Shown here: in pieces, positions 30,083 to 40,706 of the stretch
How the letters are laid out: each line of letters begins with the position of its first letter
How positions within the stretch are numbered: the first letter of the stretch is position 1
Origin: Deltaproteobacteria bacterium
GTDB lineage: Bacteria; Myxococcota; Myxococcia; Myxococcales; Anaeromyxobacteraceae
DNA: 64,000 nt
Direction: 5' to 3'
Assembly (NCBI GenBank): GCA_016214955.1
Contig: JACRMN010000030.1
Coordinates: 1 to 64,000, forward strand
The notes under the pieces: generated by a model
What the model saw: only the letters and a program-made list of their open reading frames with translations
Database searches by the model: none
What the model was told of the DNA's origin: nothing
Translations under genes and position numbers: made by a program

Positions 30083-30987
30083 AGCCTCTGTCGGAGCAGA
30101 CACTCTACGAGATCCTGGAGGTGGCGGAGAACGCCGCCCCCTCCGAGATCCAGAAGGCCTACGAACGCGCCCGGGAGCTGTACGCGCCCGGCTCGCTGGC
30201 GACCTACACGCTGATGGCACCGGAGGAGGTGGCGCTGCTCGGGCGGCGCATCGAGGAGGCGCGCAACGTGCTCCTCGATCCCGTGGCCCGGGCCGGCTAC
30301 GACGCCCGCCTGGCGAGCGGCACGCCGATGCCGCGCACCGGCCGGACCTCCGACAGCACGCCGACGGTGACCGCCACCGTGCCTCCCGGCTTCCAGGTCG
30401 AGTCGCTGACCAAGCCGGCGCCGATGCCCGAGGTCTCGGCGCCGGGGCACGCCGTGCCGGCTGCGCCTCCGCCTCCGCCTTCGCCCGAGCCTTCCCCGGA
30501 GCCGGCGGTGGCGGCGCCGCCAGCGCCACTCCAGGCCGCTCCTGCCCCGCCGGCGGCGCTGGTGACGCCTGCGCCGCCGCCTTTGGTCCCGACGCCCGCC
30601 GCCACGCCGGTGCCGGTGGTCTATTCGGCCCTGACCCCCGCAGCAGAGCCCGCTACAGCGACGCCGGCCGCGCCCGCGCCGGCCGCCGCGGCGACGCGCC
30701 CGGTGGAGAAGGCACTGGTGGTGCCCGAGGGCACGCCCTGGGGCGGCGAGCTGCTGCGGCGCGCGCGCGAGGCGCGCGGGCTCTCCGTGGCCCAGCTCGC
30801 CGAGAAGACCCGCATCACCCGCCACCACATCGAGAACGTCGAGGCCGAGCGCTTCGACAAGCTGCCGGCGCCGGTCTACCTCCGCGGAATCGTCATGTCG
30901 ATCGCGCGCGAGCTGCGCCTCGACGGCCAGAAGGTGGCGCGCTCCTACCTGGAGCGGGTGGCGGCGGCGCCGAGGCCGACGAGATGA
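30079..30987 (+). CDS. J-like domain plus RodZ-like helix-turn-helix protein
   Basis: The 302-residue product has three parts. Residues 7-77 resemble a DnaJ J-domain (TLYEILEVAENAAPSEIQKAY and VLLDPVARAGYD) but lack the HPD motif. Residues 86-213 are a Pro/Ala-rich linker. Residues 214-302 carry a RodZ-type HTH (GELLRRAREARGLSVAQLAE, then ERFDKLPAPVYLRGIVMSIARELRLD given by its ends). No membrane helix follows, unlike RodZ. The GTG start overlaps the MinD-like stop, indicating coupling. It may link the ATPase to a DNA or cytoskeletal site; this is inference. Confidence 0.82.
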   Translation: MKPLSEQTLYEILEVAENAAPSEIQKAYERARELYAPGSLATYTLMAPEEVALLGRRIEEARNVLLDPVARAGYDARLASGTPMPRTGRTSDSTPTVTATVPPGFQVESLTKPAPMPEVSAPGHAVPAAPPPPPSPEPSPEPAVAAPPAPLQAAPAPPAALVTPAPPPLVPTPAATPVPVVYSALTPAAEPATATPAAPAPAAAATRPVEKALVVPEGTPWGGELLRRAREARGLSVAQLAEKTRITRHHIENVEAERFDKLPAPVYLRGIVMSIARELRLDGQKVARSYLERVAAAPRPTR

Positions 30988-31002
30988 GCGGCGGTCGCTG
31001 GT

Positions 31003-31031
31003 TTGACCGACCCCAGGGCGTGACGTAGCAT
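31003..31031 (+). promoter_or_regulatory. Promoter candidate for the 88-residue protein
   Basis: TTGACC (31003-31008) and TAGCAT (31026-31031) are exactly 17 bases apart. The ATG at 31040 is 9 bases past the -10 box and there is no ribosome-binding site, so the mRNA is probably leaderless. Confidence 0.6.
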
Positions 31032-31039
31032 TTCCGGCG

Positions 31040-31306
31040 ATGGCGCTCATCGAGACCCCTGAAGCCGCGGTTCGCCTGGCGCGGGCCATCTGCTCGGACC
31101 TGGCCCTCTACAACGAGGCCAAGATCGTCCAGGGGATCGAGCAGGACTCCTTCTTCGACCTCCTGAAGCCGGAGATCGAGGAGGGGCGCGAGCTGTACCG
31201 CTCGCGCGTGGCCCCGGAGCTCTACGCCCGGACCAACTTCTACGACCGGGCCATCGTCGACGTCATCCTGCGCCGCAAGGGGCACGTCCGCTCGCGGATC
31301 TGGTGA
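31040..31306 (+). CDS. Small conserved-looking protein of unknown function
   Basis: This 88-residue soluble protein has no recognised domain. The sequence is mostly helical, with TPEAAVRLARAICSDLALYN, FDLLKPEIEEGRELYRSRV and YDRAIVDVILRRKGHVRS; codon use matches the neighbours. A well-spaced promoter precedes it and no Shine-Dalgarno is present. It is 60 bases upstream of the CDGSH gene. Such short genes are easy to overcall, but the promoter and codon pattern support it. Confidence 0.7.
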   Translation: MALIETPEAAVRLARAICSDLALYNEAKIVQGIEQDSFFDLLKPEIEEGRELYRSRVAPELYARTNFYDRAIVDVILRRKGHVRSRIW

Positions 31307-31365
31307 AGGGGCCGGGCCCATCCGGGCCCGGGGGCCCGCACCGCGAGAGTGGCATCATCCCGCCC

Positions 31366-31572
31366 ATGTCCAAGATCACCTGCATGGCCAATGGCCCCTT
31401 CCTCGTCGACGGCGTGAGCGAGGTCGTCGATGCCTCGGGCAGGAGCTTCGACCTCCAGGGCAAGACCCGGGTGGCGCTGTGCCGGTGCGCCACCTCGCGG
31501 AACAAGCCCTTCTGCGACGGCTCGCACAAGGCCAGCTTCCGCGTCGACGACGTCGCCCCGCGCAAGGCGTGA
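31366..31572 (+). CDS. CDGSH iron-sulfur domain protein
   Basis: The 68-residue product has the complete CDGSH 2Fe-2S motif: Cys39, Cys41, Cys50 and His54 in CRCATSRNKPFCDGSHKASF. The small bacterial family binds a labile cluster and is linked to redox or iron sensing. The ATG at 31366 was chosen because it gives the usual N terminus (MSKITCMANGPFLV). The stop overlaps the GTG of the pseudouridine synthase. Confidence 0.93.
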   Translation: MSKITCMANGPFLVDGVSEVVDASGRSFDLQGKTRVALCRCATSRNKPFCDGSHKASFRVDDVAPRKA

Positions 31573-32525
31573 CCCCGCCCGCGCCCGAGCTGCGGCAGCG
31601 CGAGGCCGGCGCCGAGCTGGCCGGGCTGCGGCTCGACGTGGCGCTCACCCGGCTCTGGCCGGATCTCTCCCGTGCCCGGGTCCAGCGGCTGCTGGCCGAG
31701 GGGAAGGTGTCGCTGGGCGGCCGGCCCGCCAAGGCCTCGCACCGGCTGCGCGGCGGCGAGGCGGTGACCCTGGAGCGGCCGCCGCCGGAGCCGAGCGGCA
31801 TCGTCCCCCAGGACCTGCCGCTGCAGGTGCTCCACGAGGACCGGGACCTGCTGGTGCTCGACAAGGCGGCGGGCATGGTGGTCCACCCGGCGCGGGGCAC
31901 GCCCCACTCCACGGTGGTGAACGCGCTGCTCCACCGGCTCGGCGCCGGGGCCGGCGCGCGCATGGGGCTCGTGCACCGGCTCGACAAGGAGACCAGCGGC
32001 TGCCTGGTGGTGGCCCGGACCGAGGAGGCGCTGGCGAGGCTCCAGGCCGCCTTCCGCGCCCGCGAGGTGGAGAAGCGCTACCTGGCGCTGGTCCACGGGC
32101 GGCTCACGCCCGAGGGGCGCCTCGACACGCCCTACGGCCGCCATCCCCGGGACCGCACGCGCTACACCTCGCGGGGCAAGCACGCCCGGCGGGCGCTCAC
32201 CACCTGGCGGGTACAGGAGGCCTTCGGGGAGGCGGCGACCCTCGCCGAGGTGGAGCTCCACACCGGCCGGACGCACCAGATCAGGGTCCACCTCTCGGAG
32301 GCCGGCCACCCTCTTCTCGCCGACCCCGCCTACGGCGGGAGGAGGCGCGAGGCCAGGCTCGCGGCCGACGACCCGGCTCGCCGCGCAGCCGAGGCGGTGG
32401 GCCGCGTGGCGCTCCACGCCTGGCGGCTGGCCTTCGACCACCCGCGCACCGGCAGGCGCGTGCGCTTCGAGGCGCCGGTTCCGGCCGACCTCGAGGCCGC
32501 GCTGCGGGTGCTCCGGGGCGGCTAG
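31569..32525 (+). CDS. RNA pseudouridine synthase, RluD family
   Basis: The 318-residue product has an N-terminal S4 RNA-binding domain (about 13-70) and a catalytic domain with Asp139 in GLVHRLDKETSGCLVV, plus HTGRTHQIRVHLSEAGHPLLAD. It probably makes pseudouridines in 23S rRNA (RluD-type), although the exact site cannot be told. The GTG at 31569 overlaps the CDGSH stop (GTGA) and replaces a longer in-frame start that would bury the previous gene. Confidence 0.93.
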   Translation: MTPPAPELRQREAGAELAGLRLDVALTRLWPDLSRARVQRLLAEGKVSLGGRPAKASHRLRGGEAVTLERPPPEPSGIVPQDLPLQVLHEDRDLLVLDKAAGMVVHPARGTPHSTVVNALLHRLGAGAGARMGLVHRLDKETSGCLVVARTEEALARLQAAFRAREVEKRYLALVHGRLTPEGRLDTPYGRHPRDRTRYTSRGKHARRALTTWRVQEAFGEAATLAEVELHTGRTHQIRVHLSEAGHPLLADPAYGGRRREARLAADDPARRAAEAVGRVALHAWRLAFDHPRTGRRVRFEAPVPADLEAALRVLRGG

Positions 32526-33118
32526 CCTCCGCCGCGGGGGCGCGCCTGGAAGCGGCGCATGCTGCCGCGCCCCTGGCGCTCCTCGGGGAGGATCTCGAAG
32601 CCGGCCGCCTCCACCGCCGCCTCGGTCTCGCGGTTGGGGTGGCAGCCGCCGGTCACCGCCGTCCAGGCCGGCTGCGAGAGGTCCTGGAGCCAGGCCCAGA
32701 AGCGCTTTCCCGAGCGCACGTGCTCCAGCATCCGCAGCCGCCCGCCGGGCGCCAGCACCCGGCGCACCTCGGCGAAGCCGGCGGGCACGTCGCCCACCGA
32801 GCAGAACACCAGCCCGGAGAGCACGGTGTCGAAGGCGCCGTCGCGGAAGGGCAGGGCCTCGGCGCGGGCCTGGACCAGGGGGACGCCCGGGGCGCGGCGG
32901 CGGGCGGCGCGCAGCGTCTCCAGGCAGGGGTCGGCGCCGACGGCGGGCGTGCCGGGCGGAAGGAGCGGCAGGTCGTGGCCGGTGCCGCAGCCCAGGTCGA
33001 GGGTGCGGCCGCGCGCCCCACCGGTGAGCCAGCGGCGCCAGCGGCCCAGCCCCCCCTTCTCCAGGAACCAGAGGGAGAGGTCGTAGAGCCAGGGGATCTG
33101 CTCGGCGCCGCGCATCAT
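32522..33118 (-). CDS. SAM-dependent methyltransferase, class I
   Basis: The 198-residue protein has the Rossmann motif LDLGCGTGHDLPLLP, an acidic residue ending strand 2 (GADPC), and the post-III segment FDTVLSGLVFCSVGDVPAGFAEVRRVLAPGGRLRMLEH (named by its ends), typical of the Methyltransf_11 group. Substrate is unknown; small molecules or lipids are usual. It overlaps the RluD-type gene by four bases at the 3' ends. Confidence 0.88.
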   Translation of the reverse strand: MMRGAEQIPWLYDLSLWFLEKGGLGRWRRWLTGGARGRTLDLGCGTGHDLPLLPPGTPAVGADPCLETLRAARRRAPGVPLVQARAEALPFRDGAFDTVLSGLVFCSVGDVPAGFAEVRRVLAPGGRLRMLEHVRSGKRFWAWLQDLSQPAWTAVTGGCHPNRETEAAVEAAGFEILPEERQGRGSMRRFQARPRGGG

Positions 33119-33164
33119 CGCACCCGTGGTCGGGTGGGAGCCCGTCGGCGCGAGAAGGGAGTCG

Positions 33165-35030
33165 TCAATCGAGGTACCCCTGGGCCTGGAGCCGGAAGAG
33201 GTGGGCGTAGCGGCCGTCGCGGGCCAGGAGGTCCCGGTGGCTGCCCAGCTCCACCAGCCGTCCGCCGTGAAGCACGGCGATGCGGTCGGCGATGCGCACC
33301 GTCGAGAAACGGTGGGAGATGACGATGGCGCTCCGCGAGGCCGCCAGCTCCCGGAAGCGCTGGAAGAGGTCGTGCTCGGCCTCGGCGTCGATGCTGGCGG
33401 TGGGCTCGTCGAGGATCAGCACCTCGGCCTCCTCGCGCATGAAGGCCCGGGCCACCGCCAGCTTCTGCCACTGGCCGGCGGAGAGCTCGTGGCCCGACTC
33501 GAACCAGCCGCCGAGCGGGGTGTCGAGCCCCTGGGGCAGCCCCGACACCAGCTCGCCGGCCCCGGCCCGCTCCACCGCCCGGCCGATGCGGGGCCGGTCG
33601 TCGATGCGCTCCGGCAGGCCCATGCCCACGTTCTCCCCGGCCGAGAACTGGTAGTGGACGAAGTCCTGGAAGACCGCCCCGAAGCGGGAGCGCAGCTCGG
33701 TCGCCTCCATGTCGCGCAGGTCCACGCCGCCGTAGGTGATGCTCCCCTCGGTGGGGTCGTAGAGCCGCAGCAGCAGCTTCACCAGCGTGCTCTTGCCGGC
33801 GCCGTTCTCGCCCACCAGCCCCAGCGTCTCGCCCGGCTCGATGGCGAGGTCGAGGTCGCGGAGCGCCCACTCGGCGCGCCCCGGGTAACGGAAGGAGACC
33901 CCGCGGAGCTCGATGCGGCCGGGCGCGCCGTGCGGCGGGGCCAGGGCGGGCCGGACGCGGGCCGTCTCGCCGCCGGTGGGGATGGCCAGGAAGGCGAAGA
34001 GGTTGGACATGTAGAGGGCGTCCTCGTACATGGCGCCCACCGCCGAGAGGATCGACTGGATGGCCCCCTGGCCCTGGCGGAAGACGGTGAGGTAGAGGGC
34101 GAGGTCGCCGAGGGTGATCTCGCTCCGCGCCGCCCGGGCAGCCACCTGCGCGTACATGGCGTAGAAGGCGAGGAGCGAGAGCAGGCCCAGCAGCACGCCG
34201 GCCAGCATGCGGCGCACCGCCAGGCGGCGATCCTCGTCGTAGAAGCGCTGGAAGAGGTTCCGGTAGCGACGCAGCACCAGGGGCCCGAGGCCGAAGAGCT
34301 TCACCTCCTTCACGTGCTGGTCGCGGGTGAGGATCCACTCCAGGTAGTTGAGCTTGCGCCCCTCGGGGGCCCGCCAGGTGTTGAGGCGGAAGCTCTCGGC
34401 GGCGAGCTTCACCTCGGCCACGAAGGCGGGCACCGAGGCGGCAACCAGCACCAGGACGCCGACCGGCGAGACCCGGAAGAGCAGGGCGGTCAGCGCGGCC
34501 AGCGTGGCGCCGTTCTGCAGCACCGCCAGCCCCTGCATCACCAGCGAGAGGGGGCGGGCCGATGCCTCGCGCCGGGCGTTCTGCATCATGTCGTAGACGC
34601 CGGCGTCCTCGAAGTGGCGCAGCTCCAGCGTCAGCGCCTTCTCCAGGATGCTCTCGTTGACCACGTTGCCGAGGCGCGCCCGGAGCAGCTCGCGGGAGAG
34701 GCCCACGAGGCGGGAGAGGGCCAGCGAGACGGCCATGAGCCCGGCCTCGAGCGCCACCAGCCCCAGCACCGGGGTGGCGGGCGACTCCCCCCGCGACGCC
34801 GCCACCACCGCGTCGACGATGAGCTTGCCCACCCAGGCGATGGCCGCCGGCAGGAGCGCGGCGAACGCGGAGAGCACCGCCAGCAGCACCGCGGCGCGCC
34901 TGTCGGCGCGCCAGACCAGCCGGTAGGTGGCCGGCGCGTGGCGCAGCGCGCTGGCCAGGCCGCGCAGCCGCTCGCCCAGGGACCGGGGTGCTGGGTCGGG
35001 GCGGAAGCGGGGAGGGTGAGGGGGCGGCAC
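33165..35030 (-). CDS. ABC exporter half-transporter, fused membrane and ATPase domains
   Basis: The 621-residue protein has six membrane segments (about 45-330) and an ATPase domain with Walker A GENGAGKST, the signature SAGQWQKLAVARA (LSAGQ rather than LSGGQ), Walker B VLILDEPTAS and H-loop VISHRFS. It fits the MsbA/lipid or peptide exporter type and would work as a dimer in the inner membrane. Substrate is unknown. It is divergent from speA across a 78-base gap. Confidence 0.9.
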   Translation of the reverse strand: MPPPHPPRFRPDPAPRSLGERLRGLASALRHAPATYRLVWRADRRAAVLLAVLSAFAALLPAAIAWVGKLIVDAVVAASRGESPATPVLGLVALEAGLMAVSLALSRLVGLSRELLRARLGNVVNESILEKALTLELRHFEDAGVYDMMQNARREASARPLSLVMQGLAVLQNGATLAALTALLFRVSPVGVLVLVAASVPAFVAEVKLAAESFRLNTWRAPEGRKLNYLEWILTRDQHVKEVKLFGLGPLVLRRYRNLFQRFYDEDRRLAVRRMLAGVLLGLLSLLAFYAMYAQVAARAARSEITLGDLALYLTVFRQGQGAIQSILSAVGAMYEDALYMSNLFAFLAIPTGGETARVRPALAPPHGAPGRIELRGVSFRYPGRAEWALRDLDLAIEPGETLGLVGENGAGKSTLVKLLLRLYDPTEGSITYGGVDLRDMEATELRSRFGAVFQDFVHYQFSAGENVGMGLPERIDDRPRIGRAVERAGAGELVSGLPQGLDTPLGGWFESGHELSAGQWQKLAVARAFMREEAEVLILDEPTASIDAEAEHDLFQRFRELAASRSAIVISHRFSTVRIADRIAVLHGGRLVELGSHRDLLARDGRYAHLFRLQAQGYLD

Positions 35031-35108
35031 CGGAGGGGAATCTAACGCGCTCCGCCGCGCTCACGAGCCCTTTCATTCCCCGGCGCCCATCGGGTAGAAG
35101 AGGTCCCG

Positions 35109-37076
<1,968 letters not shown>

Positions 37077-37225
37077 GGACGCCCCATCGAGGGCTGCGCA
37101 TCCGCCGGGCACCGGGTGTCATCCAAGGCGGCAGGACGAAGTCACCACCCTCGACGCAGTTCCTCGTTGCCCCGTCCGCACCCCGAGGTTCCCTACCCTC
37201 CCTCGGGCGCGCGTCCAGCGGGGTA

Positions 37226-37270
37226 GGGCGAGGCGGGCTTTCCGCTGGGTCCGCCTCGCCCATTTTCTTT
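37226..37270 (+). terminator. Intrinsic terminator after speA
   Basis: GGGCGAGGCGG (37226-37236) pairs perfectly with CCGCCTCGCCC (37251-37261) around a 14-base loop and is followed by ATTTTCTTT. The 310-base gap between speA (37076) and dodecin (37387) contains this hairpin. Between it and dodecin I see only a weak promoter-like TATACC (about 37330) and a short GGCGCG/CGCGCC repeat just upstream of the GGAGG; no gene. Confidence 0.85.
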
Positions 37271-37386
37271 CCTCCCCTCGCGCCTGCCGGGCCTCCTGGA
37301 ACTTGGAGCGGTCGCGGCCGCGATGGCTTATACCTTCCCGGCAAGCAACCACTCGCCCGGCGCGACGCGCCGCCCGGAGGGAACGC

Positions 37387-37593
37387 ATGGCTGGCACCTA
37401 CAAGAAGATCGAGATCGTCGGCACCTCGCCCGACTCCTTCGCCGACGCCGTGAAGAGCGCCGTCAAGGAGGCCTCGAAGAGCATCCGCAAGATGAGCTGG
37501 TTCGAGGTGGTCGAGCAGCGGGGCGCGATCAAGGACGGCAAGGTCCTCGAGTTCCAGGTCACCATCCGCGTCGGCTTCAAGATCGAGAGCTAG
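37387..37593 (+). CDS. Dodecin, flavin-binding protein
   Basis: Dodecins form dodecameric spheres that store FMN, FAD or riboflavin. The 68-residue product has the family pattern KKIEIVGTSPDSFADAVKSAV and the flavin-stacking Trp38 in KMSWFEVVEQRGAI. The ATG follows GGAGGGAACGC. It stands alone after a terminator and before the convergent ilvD. Confidence 0.95.
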   Translation: MAGTYKKIEIVGTSPDSFADAVKSAVKEASKSIRKMSWFEVVEQRGAIKDGKVLEFQVTIRVGFKIES

Positions 37594-37654
37594 GCCGTCC
37601 CGGGTGTGACCCGCCCCGGTGTGCCCGGCACCGCTCTCCGGGGGAGCCGGGCGA

Positions 37655-39337
37655 CTAGTCGAAGTCGGAGCGCAGCACCGCGCCGTTGGAGGCGTTGGTC
37701 ACCAGCGCGGCGTAGCGGCGGAGCCACTTCGACGCCACCTGCTTCTTGCGGGGCCTGAAGGCGGCGCGCCGGCGGGCCAGCTCCGCCTCGTCCACCCCCA
37801 GGGTCAGGCTGCGGCTCTCGACGTCGATGGTGACGGGGTCGCCGTCCTGCACCAGGCCGATGGGGCCACCCTCGGCCGCCTCGGGCGACACGTGGCCCAC
37901 GCAGGCGCCGCGGGTGGCGCCGGAGAAGCGGCCGTCGGTGACCAGGCCCACGCTCTCGCCCAGCCCCATGCCCATGATCAGGCTGGTGGGGGCCAGCATC
38001 TCCTGCATGCCCGGGCCGCCCCGGGGCCCCTCGTAGCGGATGACGACGAAGTGCCCGGCCTTCACCTTCCCGCCCATGATCCCGGCGATGGCCTCGTCCT
38101 GGGAGTCGAAGCAGATGGCCTTGCCGGTGAACTTGCGCATCGAGGGCTGGATGCCGGCGGTCTTCACCACCGCGCCTTCGGGGGCCAGGTTGCCGAAGAG
38201 GACGGCCAGGCCGCCCACCGGGGAGTAGGCCTTCTCCAGGCTGTGGATCACCTCGCGGTCCTTCACCTCGGCGCCGGCGATGCGGTCTCCGATGGTCTCG
38301 CCGGTGACGGTGCGGGCGCCGGTGCGGACGACGTCGCCGCGCCGCGCCACCTCCTTGAGCACCGCCGGCACGCCGCCGGCCCGGTGCACGTCCTCGATGT
38401 GCACGGTGGAGAGGGAGGGGGCGATCTTGGCGATGTGGGCCACCTTGCCCGCCACGGCCTCGATGTCGCGCAGCTCCAGCTTCACGCCGGCCTCGCGGGC
38501 GATGGCCAGCAGGTGGAGGACGGTGTTGGAGGAGCCGCCCATGGCCATGTCCACCACCAGGGCGTTTTGCACCGCGTCGGCACCCAGGATCCGCTTGAGG
38601 CGGAACTCCTCCTTGCCGGCGATCTCCACGGTGCGGCGGGCGGCGCGCCGCAACAGCGCCTCGCGCTCCGGGGTGAGCGCCAGCACCGTGCCGTTGCCGG
38701 GCAGGGCGATGCCCATGGCCTCGCAGAGCACGTTCATCGAGTTGGCCGTGAACATGCCGGAGCAGGAGCCGCCCGAGGGGCAGGCCTTGCACTCGATCTC
38801 GTAGAGCTGGGCGTCGGTCATCTTGCCCTGGGCCCGCTTCGCCACGGCCTCGAAGGCGGTGTTGAGGTCGATGGCGGTGCCGTCGGACAGCACCCCGGCC
38901 TTCATGGGGCCGCCGGAGCAGAAGACGGTGGGCACGTCCACGCGCAGCGCGCCCATGACCATGCCGGGCACGATCTTGTCGCAGTTGGGGATGCACAGCA
39001 GCGCGTCCAGCATGTGCGCGTTCATCATCGTCTCGACGGAGTCGGCGATGATCTCGCGGGAGGGCAGGCTGTAGAGCATGCCCTGGTGGCCCATGGCGAT
39101 GCCGTCGTCCACGCCGATGGTGTTGAACTCGAAGGGCACGCCGCCGGCCTTGCGGATCTCGTCCTTGGCGATGCGCCCGTACTCCTGGAGGTAGAAGTGG
39201 CCGGGGATGATGTCGACGTGGCTGTTGGCGATGCCGATGAAGGGCTTGTCGAAGTCCTCGTCCTTGAGCCCCACGGCGCGCAGCAGGCTGCGGTGGGGGG
39301 CGCGCTCGAAACCCTTCTTCACGGTGTCGCTTCGCAT
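37655..39337 (-). CDS. ilvD: Dihydroxy-acid dehydratase
   Basis: IlvD makes 2-oxo acids in valine, leucine and isoleucine synthesis. The 560-residue product has the cluster cysteines in [13 protein letters not shown] (Cys115 and Cys119) and [17 protein letters not shown]. The N-terminal position has IIPGHFY as in the E. coli type, where other forms have a further Cys. It starts at an ATG just after a -10 box, so the mRNA looks leaderless. Confidence 0.96.
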   Translation of the reverse strand: MRSDTVKKGFERAPHRSLLRAVGLKDEDFDKPFIGIANSHVDIIPGHFYLQEYGRIAKDEIRKAGGVPFEFNTIGVDDGIAMGHQGMLYSLPSREIIADSVETMMNAHMLDALLCIPNCDKIVPGMVMGALRVDVPTVFCSGGPMKAGVLSDGTAIDLNTAFEAVAKRAQGKMTDAQLYEIECKACPSGGSCSGMFTANSMNVLCEAMGIALPGNGTVLALTPEREALLRRAARRTVEIAGKEEFRLKRILGADAVQNALVVDMAMGGSSNTVLHLLAIAREAGVKLELRDIEAVAGKVAHIAKIAPSLSTVHIEDVHRAGGVPAVLKEVARRGDVVRTGARTVTGETIGDRIAGAEVKDREVIHSLEKAYSPVGGLAVLFGNLAPEGAVVKTAGIQPSMRKFTGKAICFDSQDEAIAGIMGGKVKAGHFVVIRYEGPRGGPGMQEMLAPTSLIMGMGLGESVGLVTDGRFSGATRGACVGHVSPEAAEGGPIGLVQDGDPVTIDVESRSLTLGVDEAELARRRAAFRPRKKQVASKWLRRYAALVTNASNGAVLRSDFD

Positions 39338-39345
39338 GGGACGTT

Positions 39346-39373
39346 TCTATAGCGGCCGCGCCGCCGAAGGCAA
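39346..39373 (-). promoter_or_regulatory. Promoter candidate for ilvD
   Basis: On the minus strand TTGCCT (39373-39368) is 16 bases from TATAGA (39351-39346). The ilvD ATG at 39337 begins 9 bases past the -10 box, and no ribosome-binding site is present. Confidence 0.6.
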
Positions 39374-39469
39374 AGGGGCCGGACGGCGTCGCCCGTGGCC
39401 GCTCCACCCCGGGGGCAAAGCAGGGGGCCTCCGTGCTACCGTCCCCGGCAGGACCTGCCCGGGACATCG

Positions 39470-39913
39470 ATGAACCGCTCCGCCCTCCTTGGTTTCCTCG
39501 CCGGCGTGGTGCTGGTCGCCGCCGCCGGCCTGCTGCTGGTGCGGATGCGCCCCGCTCCCACGCCAGAGCGGCCTGCCGCGGGCGAGCCGGTGCCGCTCGC
39601 CACGGGGCGCTACCAGCTCGTCTCGAGCATCGAGGTCCTGATGCTCGACACCGCCACCGGCGAGCTCTGGTTCCACCGCCACGGCAAGTGGCACCGTGCC
39701 GCCGGCGCGCCGCACGACGACGGCGACCGCAGCCTGGTCCTGGGCGAGCCGGAGGGGCGCGAGCGCGCCGCGTCCGAGCCCACGCCCCCGCCGGAGCCTG
39801 CGCCGCAGCCCGCCGCGGCCGCGGAGGACAGGGGGCGGGCCGAGGTGATCCAGGTGGAGAGCGCACCGGAGCCGCCTCCGAGGCCGGCGAGGCGGCCGGC
39901 CCGGAATCCCTGA
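39470..39913 (+). CDS. Single-pass membrane protein with Pro-rich tail, unknown
   Basis: The 147-residue product has a membrane helix near the N terminus (LLGFLAGVVLVAAAGLLLV), a small beta-like domain (VPLATGRYQLVSSIEVLML with DTATGELWFHRHGKWHRA) and a Pro/Ala/Glu-rich C terminus. No family was recognised. The GELWFHRHGKW part resembles short repeat-like WD-type strands. It is divergent from ilvD. Supported by codon pattern and topology rather than homology. Confidence 0.65.
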   Translation: MNRSALLGFLAGVVLVAAAGLLLVRMRPAPTPERPAAGEPVPLATGRYQLVSSIEVLMLDTATGELWFHRHGKWHRAAGAPHDDGDRSLVLGEPEGRERAASEPTPPPEPAPQPAAAAEDRGRAEVIQVESAPEPPPRPARRPARNP

Positions 39914-40054
39914 ACGGGCGAGCACGGCAGCCGGCGGACCGGCCCGGCGCGCCGGTCCTGCCAGGGTGCTGCGGGGGCGACACCACGGCGCGGTGCCGCT
40001 GCGCGCCAGGAGGCGCACACTGGAAGGCGGGAACCCGTGCCGGAGGAGGCTGCC

Positions 40055-40531
40055 ATGATCCCCTTCGTCGTCGAGGAGCACCTGAGGCGCTACCGAACCG
40101 TCGAGCACCACGAGCACCCCAGGGCCTACACCGCGCAGGAGCTGGCCCAGGCCGAGCACGTCAGCGGCTACCGCGTGGCCAAGCCGGTGGTGGTGGAGCT
40201 GGGAGGCAAGCTGGCGCTGGCGGTGGTGGCGGCCAGCGACCGGGTGAGCCTGGGGACGCTGGAGGAGACGGCCGCGGCCGGGGCCCGCCTGGTGCCGGAG
40301 GGCGACTTCGCCGGCCGCTTCAGCCCCTGCGAGCCCGGCTCCGAGCCCCCGCTCTCGATGTACGGCGTGCCCATCTTCGTCGACGAGCGGCTCACCCACG
40401 AATCGCGGCTGGTGATGCCGGCCGGGACGCACCGCGACTCGGTGGTCCTGGAGACCGACGAGTGGCTGCGTCGCGAGGCGGTGCAGCCGGTGGCCAACCT
40501 GGGCATCCGGCCGGGCGAGCACCGGACCTAA
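40055..40531 (+). CDS. YbaK/EbsC-type aminoacyl-tRNA deacylase-like protein
   Basis: The 158-residue product resembles the YbaK/ProX editing domain, which removes wrongly attached amino acids from tRNA, with the segments VSGYRVAKPVVVELGGKLALAVVAASDRV and FSPCEPGSEPPLSMYGVPIFVDERL (given by ends) and SRLVMPAGTHRDSVVLETDEW. A GTG at 40037 is an alternative start, but GGAGGAGG sits 6 bases before the ATG at 40055. Its stop is inside a large palindrome. Confidence 0.82.
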   Translation: MIPFVVEEHLRRYRTVEHHEHPRAYTAQELAQAEHVSGYRVAKPVVVELGGKLALAVVAASDRVSLGTLEETAAAGARLVPEGDFAGRFSPCEPGSEPPLSMYGVPIFVDERLTHESRLVMPAGTHRDSVVLETDEWLRREAVQPVANLGIRPGEHRT

Positions 40532-40701
40532 ACCAGGGTTCGCGATTCGAGATCACCTGGCGGTGTCTCGAATCGCGCCCTGGTTTCGGTGATGTTGCCG
40601 GGGGCTTCGCCCCCGCCCCGCCGAGCAAAGCTCGTCGGGGCCCCACCCCGGAAACGGCCTCTGTTCCTGTGTTTCCGAATCATGCTCGGCCGTTTAGGCC
40701 G
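40530..40701. repeat. Palindrome cluster in a convergent spacer
   Basis: Five inverted repeats follow one another. AAACCAGGG (40530-40538) and CGCGATTCGAGA (40541-40552) pair with TCTCGAATCGCG (40566-40577) and CCCTGGTTT (40578-40586). CGGGGGC pairs with GCCCCCG (40599-40615). CCCCGCCGAGC pairs, with one mismatch, with GCTCGTCGGGG (40616-40640). CGGAAAC pairs with GTTTCCG (40649-40677), and CGGCC with GGCCG (40687-40701). The first, with A and T ends, could act as a bidirectional terminator for the converging genes. A REP- or MITE-like repeat is also possible. Confidence 0.75.
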
Positions 40702-40706
40702 CGGCC

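Noticed and set aside
26051-30529. A 1492-codon minus-strand frame
   Set aside because: It lies antisense to slt, the HNH gene and the MinD-like gene, has no domain, and its composition is that of a reverse-strand shadow.
37600-37650. Hairpin between dodecin and ilvD (GCCCGG/CCGGGC) as a terminator
   Set aside because: It has no T tract on either strand, so it is only noted as a GC-rich stem.
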